Source: UBA8337 sp937907245 (GTDB lineage: Bacteria > Pseudomonadota > Alphaproteobacteria > RS24). Taken from it: DNA of 64,000 nucleotides. The notes beneath the pieces were generated by a model, which saw nothing but the letters and a program-made list of their open reading frames with translations, was not told the DNA's origin and did not search any database. Shown one piece after another: positions 33,133-42,075 of this stretch; position 1 is the stretch's first letter; each line of letters begins with the position of its first letter. A program made the translations under genes and the position numbers. The stretch covers positions 1,054,001 through 1,118,000 of the forward strand of contig OZ244774.1 of assembly GCA_965219485.1 (NCBI GenBank), in the 5' to 3' direction.

Positions 33133-34917
33133 ATGACTGACTTGAAACTTGGATCCGACTTTGGAAACCCATCGCAAGACGATTGGCTCGTAGCCGTAGA
33201 GAGCGCCCTTCGAGGCAAAGCGGCCGATAGTTTGGTATCGCAAGACTTAGCCGGTTTCGAGCGCCAACCGCTTTACACGCAAGCCACCGCGCCAAGCGAG
33301 ACCTCCGGTCTACCGGGTTTTGCCCCCTTCACGCGGGGAGCCCAGGCCGTCAACAACACCTATTTACCTTGGCATATCGCCCAACGCGCCGTCATTGGCC
33401 GCAAAGGCGTGGATAACGCGGCCCTTCTGACTGATCTCAATGGCGGTGTAACAGCCCTCTGGCTCGACTTTAGCCAAAGTGTGCCCGATGCAGGGGCCTT
33501 GAAAGCCCTGCTCCAAGACGTACGCCTAGATTTGGCGCCACTATGTTTGGTGCCAAGCGCCCATGGCATGGCAGCGGTGCAGCCGGTATTGGATTATTAC
33601 GACCAGCAAGAAGCCGCCCCTGAGACTGTGGGCTATCTCAACCTAGATCCTTTGGCCGCTAGCCTAGAGCAGGGTGAGATGGGTGAGATGGGTGAGATGG
33701 GTAAAACGGCCACTTTTGATTATGCGGCTCTACCAAGCCTTTCTGCCACGCGCCCTGGCCTTCGTTGGATGACAAGTTCAGGCGCCGCCTATCATGCGCA
33801 TGGCGCCAGTGTGCCGCAAGAATTGGGCTGGATGCTGGCTGGCCTGACAGACTATATGCGTGAGCTGGAGGCCGTGGGGGTTTCTCCTGCGGAGGCTTTA
33901 TCGAAAATCACCTTAACGGTAGCCGCAGATGTCGACTTTTTTGCGACGCTAGCCAAAATTCGTGCTGCGCGATTGCTGTTTGCCAATATTGCAGAAGCCG
34001 TGGGCGTGCCAGATATGCCGCCGCAAATTCATGCTGAAAGCAGTTTGCGTGCCTTTGCTGACATCGACCCATGGGTCAATATTTTGCGCGCCACCGCTGC
34101 CACTATGGGGGCTGGCATCGCGGGCGTCGATGTTATGTGCGTGGCGCCTTGCACCGCCACCAGCGCGAGCGACAGCACGTTAACGCGGCGCATTGCCCGT
34201 AATACGCAAATTATTTTGCAAGAAGAAAGCCACATCGGCCAAGTTACCGATGCGGCGGGTGGTAGTTATTATGTCGAGCAATTAACCCATGATTTGGCGA
34301 CATCGGCTTGGGAGATATTCCAAGACATTGAGGCCACGGGCGGGCTTTCTGCTGCCATGGCCGATGGCCGTATTGGGGATGCGATTATCCAGCAACGCGC
34401 CGCCTTTGATGCCGCTATGGACACGCGCGCCCATGCGATGGTGGGGGTCAGCGAATTTCCAAACCTTGAAGAAGCCCCGCTAGAGGCGGCTTCGCAAAGC
34501 CAGTATCGCCTCTCGCACGGCTTTGAAGCCTTGCGAAACAAAGCCCAGAAAAGCAAACCGAAAACCTTTCTTGCCTGCTTGGGCGACATGGCCAGCTATA
34601 CGCCGCGCGCCAATTTCGCGACCAATCTATATGCGGCCGGTGGTTTGCACGCCATCTTAGGGGACGGCGGTACCGATTATGACGCAATTGCGCAAGCGTT
34701 TAAGAAGTCCAACGCCAAAATTGCCGTCATCTGCGGTTCCGATGCGGATTACGAGGCCCATGCGCCTGCGCTGGCGGCGGCCTTAAAAGCGGCTGGCGTG
34801 GTGCATTTGGCCTTGGCAGGCAAGCCGCGCGACTTGCCGGAGGTGGATGATTACTGCTTCGCAGGCTGCCAAGCCTTGAGCTACCTCACAAATATTCACG
34901 CCAAACTGGGTCTATAG
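33133..34917 (+). CDS. mutA: Methylmalonyl-CoA mutase small subunit
   Basis: This 594-residue protein is the non-catalytic subunit of the heterodimeric B12 enzyme that interconverts methylmalonyl-CoA and succinyl-CoA. It has the mutase barrel (GFAPFTRG, EESHIGQVTDAAGGSYYVEQLT) but its C-terminal domain lacks the DxHxxG cobalamin motif, as expected of this subunit. An in-frame triple 9-bp repeat adds GEMGEMGEMG near residue 180. The AGGA ribosome-binding site is well placed. mutB follows after 12 bases. Confidence 0.93.
   Translation: MTDLKLGSDFGNPSQDDWLVAVESALRGKAADSLVSQDLAGFERQPLYTQATAPSETSGLPGFAPFTRGAQAVNNTYLPWHIAQRAVIGRKGVDNAALLTDLNGGVTALWLDFSQSVPDAGALKALLQDVRLDLAPLCLVPSAHGMAAVQPVLDYYDQQEAAPETVGYLNLDPLAASLEQGEMGEMGEMGKTATFDYAALPSLSATRPGLRWMTSSGAAYHAHGASVPQELGWMLAGLTDYMRELEAVGVSPAEALSKITLTVAADVDFFATLAKIRAARLLFANIAEAVGVPDMPPQIHAESSLRAFADIDPWVNILRATAATMGAGIAGVDVMCVAPCTATSASDSTLTRRIARNTQIILQEESHIGQVTDAAGGSYYVEQLTHDLATSAWEIFQDIEATGGLSAAMADGRIGDAIIQQRAAFDAAMDTRAHAMVGVSEFPNLEEAPLEAASQSQYRLSHGFEALRNKAQKSKPKTFLACLGDMASYTPRANFATNLYAAGGLHAILGDGGTDYDAIAQAFKKSNAKIAVICGSDADYEAHAPALAAALKAAGVVHLALAGKPRDLPEVDDYCFAGCQALSYLTNIHAKLGL
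33672..33698 (+). repeat. Three perfect 9-bp tandem repeats in mutA
   Basis: The unit GGGTGAGAT occurs three times, encoding Gly-Glu-Met repeated, and a partial fourth follows. The frame is kept. It lies in a linker between the N-terminal part and the barrel of the small subunit. Confidence 0.9.
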
Positions 34918-34929
34918 GGGAGACATGAA

Positions 34930-37137
34930 ATGAGCCAATTACCTGATTTTTCAAAACGCCCCCTCTCGCTGACCACCAAAGGCGATTTGGTGAGCTGGCA
35001 ATCTGCGGCCCAAGACGCGCAAACGAATCGCAGTGGTGCAAGCCAACGAAACACACCGGAAGGCATTGATGTCAAACCGCTATATACGCCAAGCGACCGA
35101 GACGCCCTGCCTTATCTCGATAGCTTTCCGGGTATCGCGCCCTATATCCGCGGCCCTTACGCTACCATGTATGTCAATAAACCTTGGACGGTGCGCCAAT
35201 ATGCTGGCTTCTCGACGGCTGAAAAATCGAACGCTTTCTATCGTCGCAATTTAAAGGCCGGCCAGAAAGGCCTCTCGGTAGCCTTTGACCTAGCCACCCA
35301 CCGTGGCTATGACAGCGACCATCCGCGCGTGGCAGGCGATGTAGGCATGGCCGGTGTGGCGATTGATTCCATCCTCGACATGCGCACGCTCTTTGACGGT
35401 ATTCCGTTAGACACGATGTCGGTTTCCATGACCATGAATGGCGCCGTTTTGCCCATTATGGCGCTTTATATCGTGGCCGCCGAAGAACAAGGCGTCAGCC
35501 CAGATAAGCTGGCGGGCACCATTCAGAACGATATTTTGAAAGAGTTCATGGTTCGCAATACCTATATTTATCCGCCCAAGCCAAGCATGCGCATCATCTC
35601 GGATATTTTCGCCTATACGTCGCAAAACATGCCGAAGTTCAACTCGATATCCATCTCCGGCTATCACATTCAAGAAGCTGGCGCGACGGCTGACCTAGAG
35701 CTGGCCTATACGCTAGCCGATGGCGTGGAATACGTGCGCGCGGGCATGGAAACTGGTTTGGATATTGATGCCTTTGCCCCGCGCTTGTCGTTTTTCTGGG
35801 CGATTGGCATGGATTTCTTCATGGAGATTGCCAAAATGCGCGCCGCGCGTTTGCTTTGGGCACAATTGATGCAAGGGCTTGGCGCCCAAAATCCCAAATC
35901 GCTGGCTTTGCGCACGCATAGTCAAACCTCGGGCTGGAGCCTGACCGCGCAAGATATTTACAATAATTCCGTGCGCACCTGCATCGAGGCCATGGCCTCC
36001 ACGCAAGGCCATACGCAGTCTTTGCATACCAATAGCTTCGATGAAGCGCTGGCTTTGCCGACAGATTTCTCTGCGCGCATTGCGCGCAATACGCAGTTGA
36101 TGCTGCAAATGGAAAGCAATACCACCAAAGTCATCGACCCTTGGGGCGGCAGTTACTTTGTGGAAAAACTGACGCATGATTTGGCCGCTAAAGCGCTCGG
36201 CCATATTCAGGAAGTCGAAAAATTAGGCGGTATGGCCGCGGCCATCGAGCAAGGCATTCCTAAAATGCGCATTGAAGAAGCCGCCGCGCGCACGCAAGCG
36301 CGCATCGATTGCGGCCGACAAACGGTGGTTGGGGTGAATAAATTCCGCCTCGAAAACGAAGACCCCGTCGATGTTTTAAAAGTCGACAATTCCGCGGTTC
36401 GTACCGCCCAAATCGAGCGTTTGAAAGAGCTGAAAGCCTCGCGCGATGAAGCGGCTGTGCAAGCCGCCCTCGCCGCCTTAACGGCGTCTGCGCAAAACGC
36501 CCAAGCCAGCGGAATGGAAAACAATCTGCTGACCTTAGCCGTTAACGCGGCGCGAGCCAAAGCGACCGTTGGCGAAATTTCTTTGGCTCTAGAAGTGGTC
36601 TACAACCGCCACGAAGCCAAGCCACAAGTCATCTCCGACGTTTATGGCAAAGACTTCGGCAATACCGACCCAAGTATTTTAAAAGTTCGCGACATGGTCA
36701 CCCGCTTTAGCGAACGCGAAGGCCAAGCGCCGTCTATCTATCTCGCCAAAATGGGTCAAGATGGCCACGACCGCGGACAAAAAGTCGTCGCCACAGCTTT
36801 GGCCGATTTGGGCTTTAAGGTCGTCGCGGGCGCTTTGTTTCAAACGCCAGAAGAAGCCGCCAAAGATGCCATTGCGGCAGGCGTGCAAATTGTTGGTGTT
36901 AGCTCGCTGGCGGCAGGCCACTTAACTTTGGTGCCTGAATTGCGCGATGCCTTGGCCGCTTTGGGTCATAGCGATATGATGGTGACGGTTGGCGGGGTTA
37001 TTCCACCGCAAGATTTTGATGCGTTAAGAGACGCTGGCGCCAAGGCCATCTTCCCGCCAGGCACCGTAATACCCGATGCGGCGGCCGAGATGATTTCAAC
37101 CCTCACCGCCCATTTAGGCCATAATGAAACCGCTTAA
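34930..37137 (+). CDS. mutB: Methylmalonyl-CoA mutase large subunit
   Basis: This 735-residue catalytic subunit rearranges methylmalonyl-CoA to succinyl-CoA with adenosylcobalamin, the last step of propionate, odd-chain and branched-chain amino acid breakdown. The barrel holds AFDLATHRGYDSDHPRVAGD and NTQLMLQMESNTTKVIDPWG. The cobalamin-binding motif DGHDRG has D611 and the cobalt-ligating H613, and the second cobalamin element GVSSLAAGH follows. The stop codon shares the bases TTAA with the convergent tesB stop codon. Confidence 0.97.
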   Translation: MSQLPDFSKRPLSLTTKGDLVSWQSAAQDAQTNRSGASQRNTPEGIDVKPLYTPSDRDALPYLDSFPGIAPYIRGPYATMYVNKPWTVRQYAGFSTAEKSNAFYRRNLKAGQKGLSVAFDLATHRGYDSDHPRVAGDVGMAGVAIDSILDMRTLFDGIPLDTMSVSMTMNGAVLPIMALYIVAAEEQGVSPDKLAGTIQNDILKEFMVRNTYIYPPKPSMRIISDIFAYTSQNMPKFNSISISGYHIQEAGATADLELAYTLADGVEYVRAGMETGLDIDAFAPRLSFFWAIGMDFFMEIAKMRAARLLWAQLMQGLGAQNPKSLALRTHSQTSGWSLTAQDIYNNSVRTCIEAMASTQGHTQSLHTNSFDEALALPTDFSARIARNTQLMLQMESNTTKVIDPWGGSYFVEKLTHDLAAKALGHIQEVEKLGGMAAAIEQGIPKMRIEEAAARTQARIDCGRQTVVGVNKFRLENEDPVDVLKVDNSAVRTAQIERLKELKASRDEAAVQAALAALTASAQNAQASGMENNLLTLAVNAARAKATVGEISLALEVVYNRHEAKPQVISDVYGKDFGNTDPSILKVRDMVTRFSEREGQAPSIYLAKMGQDGHDRGQKVVATALADLGFKVVAGALFQTPEEAAKDAIAAGVQIVGVSSLAAGHLTLVPELRDALAALGHSDMMVTVGGVIPPQDFDALRDAGAKAIFPPGTVIPDAAAEMISTLTAHLGHNETA

Positions 37138-37991
37138 TCGCGAACCCGAATAAGGCCTTCTTGCGCGGCGGTGGCGATGAGCTTGCCATCGCGGGTAAAG
37201 AAATGGCCGAAGTTCATGCCACGCCCGCCTGCCGAGGCTGGGCTTTCTTGCACATAGAGCAGCCAATCATTGGCTTCAAACTCATGGTAGAACCACATGG
37301 CATGGTCGAGACTAGCCGATTGTAGTTTCGGATTAATATAGCTCAAAGCATGCGGACGCATGGCCGTATCCAACAAAGATGTGTCGGATATATAGGCGAG
37401 CATCGCTTGATTGGTCGCAAAATCTTTGGGCATACCAGGGTCGACTTTGACCCAAACAATATTGCGCGGCTCAGACGGCTCTGGATTGAACATATCCTTT
37501 GGGCTAACCGGGCGGATTTCAAACGGGCGACGCCGCAACCAGCTCTCGCGGAAAGCTTCGGGAATTTTATCGGCATTTTCTGCGCGCATTTCATGTTCGC
37601 TTTTTAGCGATTCTGGGTCGGGCGCATAAGGCATTTGCATTTGGTGTTCGCGGCCTTCTTCCTTGCGCTGGAAACTTGCCGACATATTAAAAATTTGTTT
37701 TCCGTGCTGAATGGCAACAATGCGCCGCGAGGCAAAACTACGGCCATCGCGAGCGGTATCCACTTCATAGATAATCGGCGTCTCAGGATCGCCAGGGCGC
37801 AAGAAATAGCTGTGAAAACTGTGGCAAAACATATCGTCTACCGTATAGCAGGCCGACATGAGGGCTTGGCCCAACACTTGGCCACCAAACACGCGTTGGC
37901 GCTTTTCGTTGGGGCTTTGGCCACGAAATAGGTTTACTTCTAGCCGCTCAAGTTTCAGCAGCTCTAAAATCATCTCTAAGGATTGATCCAT
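37134..37991 (-). CDS. tesB: Acyl-CoA thioesterase II
   Basis: This 285-residue double-hotdog enzyme hydrolyses medium- and long-chain acyl-CoAs. Family signatures are VFGGQVLGQALMSA near the N-terminus, HSFHSYFLRPGDP, and the C-terminal SASLDHAMWFYHEFEANDW, which holds the catalytic Asp. An ATG at 38066 exists but runs into the sufA gene; the ATG at 37991 gives the normal start. It lies 26 bases downstream of sufA on the same strand and may be read through from the SUF operon. Confidence 0.92.
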   Translation of the reverse strand: MDQSLEMILELLKLERLEVNLFRGQSPNEKRQRVFGGQVLGQALMSACYTVDDMFCHSFHSYFLRPGDPETPIIYEVDTARDGRSFASRRIVAIQHGKQIFNMSASFQRKEEGREHQMQMPYAPDPESLKSEHEMRAENADKIPEAFRESWLRRRPFEIRPVSPKDMFNPEPSEPRNIVWVKVDPGMPKDFATNQAMLAYISDTSLLDTAMRPHALSYINPKLQSASLDHAMWFYHEFEANDWLLYVQESPASAGGRGMNFGHFFTRDGKLIATAAQEGLIRVRD

Positions 37992-38017
37992 TTTTTTTCC
38001 TAAATTTTGCGTCTTAA

Positions 38018-38392
38018 TTAAGAGACGGGACGTTCGGCCGGCACAATCGTAACGCTTTCGCCGCAACCGCAGGCATCGGTCTGGTTTGGATTGTTGAACA
38101 CGAAACCGGCTGACAGTTTGTCGGCCTCATAATCCATTTGTGTGCCGAGCAAAAACAAAATCGCCTTTGGGTCGATAAGCACCGTGACCCCTTGGTCGAC
38201 AATCACTTCGTCGAGTGGGCCTTTTTCTTCGGCATATTCCATCGTGTATTCCATGCCTGCGCAGCCGCCGTTTTTCACGCCCACGCGAATTCCGATTTGA
38301 GTGGTTTCCGCGCGCGCCATAATATCCTTCACGCGCGCTGCGGCGCGTTCGGTTAGCGTAATCGCTTTCGGCATTTCAAATACTTGGCTCAT
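38018..38392 (-). CDS. sufA: Iron-sulfur cluster carrier SufA
   Basis: This 124-residue A-type carrier accepts clusters from the SufBCD scaffold and delivers them to apoproteins. The three expected ligands are visible: C44 in NGGCAGMEY, and C108 and C110 in DACGCGES. It could equally be named ErpA or IscA on sequence alone; the operon context favours SufA. A start at the seventh codon (MPKAITLTE) is also possible. It is the last SUF gene of the operon. Confidence 0.9.
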   Translation of the reverse strand: MSQVFEMPKAITLTERAAARVKDIMARAETTQIGIRVGVKNGGCAGMEYTMEYAEEKGPLDEVIVDQGVTVLIDPKAILFLLGTQMDYEADKLSAGFVFNNPNQTDACGCGESVTIVPAERPVS

Positions 38393-38433
38393 CGGTCTCT
38401 TCTGTTCAAATTAAAAGGCAAATGCAAAATTAC

Positions 38434-38832
38434 TTAAAACATATTCAACGCGACGCGGGCTTCATCCGACATGCGGCTTGGATCCCAAGGCGGCTCGAAA
38501 GTCATCTCTACCACAACATCGCCAACCCCGTCCACCGAGCGCACAGCGTCTTCTACCCAGCGCGGCATATGTTCGGCCACCGGACAACCGGGCGCGGTCA
38601 ACGTCATATCAATGGTGATATCGCGATCGTCAGAAATATCGACCCGGTAAATCAGCCCCAGCTCATACACATCGACCGGAATTTCAGGGTCATAAACGCT
38701 TTTCAGCGCACCAATAACTTCGTCCGTCAGCGCCGCCATTTCTGGCGATAGCTCATCTATTGGCACAGGTTCTTCGCTGGCGCTTTGCGGCGCAGACGTG
38801 TCAATTACGGGCATTTCTTTATCTTCGCTCAT
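38434..38832 (-). CDS. sufT: SUF system assembly factor SufT (MIP18 family)
   Basis: This 132-residue protein belongs to the DUF59/MIP18 family, which helps mature Fe-S proteins. The core reads VIGALKSVYDPEIPVDVYELGLIY and LTAPGCPVAEHMPRW, including the conserved Cys. The N-terminal 25 residues are acidic and poorly conserved. It starts 6 bases after the sufS stop codon. Confidence 0.9.
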   Translation of the reverse strand: MSEDKEMPVIDTSAPQSASEEPVPIDELSPEMAALTDEVIGALKSVYDPEIPVDVYELGLIYRVDISDDRDITIDMTLTAPGCPVAEHMPRWVEDAVRSVDGVGDVVVEMTFEPPWDPSRMSDEARVALNMF

Positions 38833-38838
38833 CGGATC

Positions 38839-40089
38839 CTATCCAAAAAATTCTATCGCTTTATGCAAGGCTTTGGCCAAAGCGTCTACATCGTCATGCG
38901 TATTATACACGGCAAACGAGGCGCGTGCGGTGGCTGGCACATTAAATCTTTGCATCAAAGGCTGCGCACAATGGTGCCCCGCCCGCACAGCCACACCCGC
39001 TCGGTCGATGACCGTGGCCAAATCATGCGGGTGAATACCCTCCACGCCAAAGGAGACAATCGCGCCTTTGTTTTTTGCCGTGCCATAAATTTTCACGCGG
39101 TTGATGGCGCCCACGGCTTCCATGGCGTGGTCGCGCAGGGCATTTTCATGCGTCTGCATCGCGTCAAATCCGACGTCCATCATATAGTTCAAGGCTTCCC
39201 CAAGGCCGATGACTTCTACAATCGGCGGCGTGCCGGCTTCAAAGCGATGCGGCGCGTCGCCATAAGTAATCACGTCCTTAGAGACTTCACGGATCATTTC
39301 GCCGCCGCCCCGAAACGGGCGCATGGCAGCTAGTGCGTCGGCCTTGCCATATAAAACGCCGATACCTGTTGGGCCATAAACTTTATGGCCTGAAAATACA
39401 TAGAAGTCGGCATCGAGTGCTTGCATGTCATTTTTCAAATGCACCGCGCCTTGGCAGCCATCCAGCAATATCGGCACGCCGTTTTTATGCGCGATATCGA
39501 CCAATTGTCTCGATGGCGTAATCGTGCCGAGCGCATTCGACATTTGCGTCAGCGCCACGAATTTTGTTCGCGGGCTAAACGCTGCCTCATAGGCTTGCAT
39601 GTCCAGCTCGCCTTCGTCTGTTACTGGCACCCATTTCAGCACCGCCCCATGGCGCTCGCGCATAAAGTGCCATGGCACGATATTGGAGTGATGCTCCATC
39701 TCCGACAGAATAATTTCATCGCCTTCTTGGATTTGCGGCTCTAGGAAACCATAAGCGACCAAATTAATCGCGTCCGTGGCGCCACCGGTAAAAATAATCT
39801 GCTCGCTCGTCGCCGCATTTAAAAACGCCCGCGTGGTTTCGCGTGCCGCCTCAAAAGCATGGGTCGCCTGATTGGAGAGATAGTGAAGCCCGCGATGCAC
39901 ATTGGCATATTCATAGGTCGAGAAATGGCTCATCCGGTCGATAACCTGCAAAGGCTTTTGTGCCGAGGCTGCATTATCTAGATAAACCAATGGCTTGCCG
40001 TATACCTCAGAGCTGAGAACGGGGAAGTCTTTGCGGATTTCTTGAACGTCAAACGCCATGTTTGCGCCTTCCTTTACCGATTGGCTCAT
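38839..40089 (-). CDS. sufS: Cysteine desulfurase SufS
   Basis: This 416-residue PLP enzyme removes sulfur from cysteine and passes it to the SUF scaffold. The PLP Lys is K236 in SGHKVYGPTGIG, and the persulfide Cys is C374 in RAGHHCAQP, the group II form. The start MSQSVKEGA overlaps the sufD stop codon by four bases, indicating coupling. No SufE is seen in the window, so the sulfur acceptor is either elsewhere or not needed. Confidence 0.95.
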   Translation of the reverse strand: MSQSVKEGANMAFDVQEIRKDFPVLSSEVYGKPLVYLDNAASAQKPLQVIDRMSHFSTYEYANVHRGLHYLSNQATHAFEAARETTRAFLNAATSEQIIFTGGATDAINLVAYGFLEPQIQEGDEIILSEMEHHSNIVPWHFMRERHGAVLKWVPVTDEGELDMQAYEAAFSPRTKFVALTQMSNALGTITPSRQLVDIAHKNGVPILLDGCQGAVHLKNDMQALDADFYVFSGHKVYGPTGIGVLYGKADALAAMRPFRGGGEMIREVSKDVITYGDAPHRFEAGTPPIVEVIGLGEALNYMMDVGFDAMQTHENALRDHAMEAVGAINRVKIYGTAKNKGAIVSFGVEGIHPHDLATVIDRAGVAVRAGHHCAQPLMQRFNVPATARASFAVYNTHDDVDALAKALHKAIEFFG

Positions 40090-41294
40090 GCGCTAGCACC
40101 GCCGTTAAAATTGCCTAAAAGCGTGTTAATTTTTGCGTCCACCAGCCCACGCATAATCTCGCTCAAGCCTTCGTCGTCAATATGCGTTGTCACTTGCTCC
40201 AAAAAAGCCGCGACCAAAAGGTGGCGCGCGCTGGCTTCGTCGAGCCCGCGCGAGCGCAAGAAGAACAGCGCATCCCGGTCCAATTCGCCAATGGCTGAGC
40301 CATGCGCGCAAACCACATCATCGGCATAGATTTCTAGCTCGGGCTTGGCGTCCATCTCGGCGCCTTCCGATAACATCATCGCCCGTGTTTGCATTTGCGC
40401 GTCAACGCGCTGCGCATCGGGGCGGACGATAATCTTGCCCTGAAACACGCCGCGCGCGTTGCCGTCTAGCACATTATAAGCACTGGTATGGCTCGATGTA
40501 TCGGCTGCCTGATGTTCAATCACATAAGTGAAATCGGCATGGGTAGCGGCCTTCGATAGACCGTGTCCCAGAACCGCCGAGTGCAATTCCGCATGGGCCT
40601 GCGCCGCCTTTAAGGAGACATGCGCTTCATGGCGCGCCAAAGTGCCGCCGCTAATCATCGCGACCGATTTATATTTTGCATCTTGCTCTAGCGTCACATG
40701 GCTGAGGCCCACTTGATGGCCTGCCTGTTGCGAACGCAAAAGCGTTAATTCCGCGCCCTCGCCCAACGTGATATCGAACACCACATTGCTATAGCCGGTC
40801 GCCATATGATCATCTACCAAGACCGCTTTAGCGCCAGCCGCGAGGCTAATTTTATGCGCCAAATGCACGGGCTCCGAACCGCTGGTGCGGATAACCAACG
40901 GGTGAGCCAAGGTGCCAGATACTTCCGCCGTCAAACCGTTTTGCGCCAAGGCGTGATTGTAATTGGCCATCACATTATCTGGCGATGGCGCATCTGGGCT
41001 CGCTAGCGTGCCCAGAAATGGCGTAATTTGCAGCCCGTCTGCTTGCGGCTCGCTTTGCAAAACGCCGTTCTCAAAATGCGCCTCTAAGGCCTCGACGCTG
41101 GAAAAATCAACCGCTCGGACCACAGCCGTCTCGCCTGATTTTAACAGCCGTGCCAAGTCGGTATAATGCCAGCTCTCCACCCGGCGTGTCGGCAGGCCCA
41201 CAGCCTCAGCCGCAGCCAAGGTTGCGGCGCGCGCTTGGCCGTCGCCTGGCAATGTGTCACGTATTTGCTCGAAATGGGCTTGCGCATCAAGCAT
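40086..41294 (-). CDS. sufD: Fe-S assembly scaffold SufD
   Basis: This roughly 402-residue beta-helix protein forms the SufBC2D scaffold. Family signatures include RRVESWHYTDLARL near the N-terminus and the C-terminal CAHGSAIGELDRDALFFLRSRGLDEASAR. An in-frame ATG at 41345 overlaps sufC by 59 bases. The ATG at 41294 follows GGAAG by 8 bases and overlaps sufC by only 8, so it is preferred. Confidence 0.92.
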   Translation of the reverse strand: MLDAQAHFEQIRDTLPGDGQARAATLAAAEAVGLPTRRVESWHYTDLARLLKSGETAVVRAVDFSSVEALEAHFENGVLQSEPQADGLQITPFLGTLASPDAPSPDNVMANYNHALAQNGLTAEVSGTLAHPLVIRTSGSEPVHLAHKISLAAGAKAVLVDDHMATGYSNVVFDITLGEGAELTLLRSQQAGHQVGLSHVTLEQDAKYKSVAMISGGTLARHEAHVSLKAAQAHAELHSAVLGHGLSKAATHADFTYVIEHQAADTSSHTSAYNVLDGNARGVFQGKIIVRPDAQRVDAQMQTRAMMLSEGAEMDAKPELEIYADDVVCAHGSAIGELDRDALFFLRSRGLDEASARHLLVAAFLEQVTTHIDDEGLSEIMRGLVDAKINTLLGNFNGGASA

Positions 41295-42075
41295 GGGCTG
41301 GGCTTCCTGCACTCGCAGCATCGGCGCCGCCGACATATTCTGCATAGCCAGATTTTTCCAGCTCCAGCGCCAACTCCGGCCCGCCCGATTTTACAATCTG
41401 GCCCTTGGCCATCACATGCACGACATCGGGTTTAATGAAATCTAACAAACGCTGATAATGGGTGATTACCAACATGCCGCGCTCCGGCGAGCGCAAGGCA
41501 TTTACGCCCTCGGCAACGGTTTTTAGCGCATCGATATCTAGGCCACTATCGGTCTCATCGAGAATGGCGAGCTTGGGTTCCAGCATCGCCATTTGCAAAA
41601 TTTCATTGCGTTTTTTCTCGCCGCCCGAAAAGCCGACGTTCAATTGGCGCCGCAGCATATCGTCATCCATGCCCAGCGCTCGCGATTTTTCGCGCGCCAA
41701 ACGCAAGAAGCTCGCCGCATCCATATCTTCTTCTCCACGACCGCGCCGAATGGCGTTCAGCGAGGTTTTCAAGAACGTCATATTGGTGACGCCCGGAATT
41801 TCTAGCGGATATTGAAACGCCAAAAACAGCCCCGCAATGGCGCGGGCTTCTGGGGTCATTTCGGCCAGCTCTTGGCCTTCAAACAACATTTCCCCGCCGT
41901 TGACCTCATAGCCAGACTTGCCCGACAAGACATAAGACAACGTCGATTTACCCGACCCATTGGGGCCCATAATGGCATGCACTTCGCCCGGGTTAATGCT
42001 TAACGACAGGCCATTGATAATCGGCTTATCGGTAATTCCCGCATGTAAATCTTTGATATCCAGCAAACTACTCAT
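41287..42075 (-). CDS. sufC: Fe-S assembly ATPase SufC
   Basis: This 262-residue ABC-type ATPase powers the SufBCD scaffold in the cytoplasm. Walker A is GPNGSGKST, the signature motif is FSGGEKKRNE, and Walker B runs LAILDETDSGLD. It overlaps sufB by four bases. Like other SufC proteins it has no membrane partner; it binds SufB and SufD. Confidence 0.96.
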   Translation of the reverse strand: MSSLLDIKDLHAGITDKPIINGLSLSINPGEVHAIMGPNGSGKSTLSYVLSGKSGYEVNGGEMLFEGQELAEMTPEARAIAGLFLAFQYPLEIPGVTNMTFLKTSLNAIRRGRGEEDMDAASFLRLAREKSRALGMDDDMLRRQLNVGFSGGEKKRNEILQMAMLEPKLAILDETDSGLDIDALKTVAEGVNALRSPERGMLVITHYQRLLDFIKPDVVHVMAKGQIVKSGGPELALELEKSGYAEYVGGADAASAGSPAHA

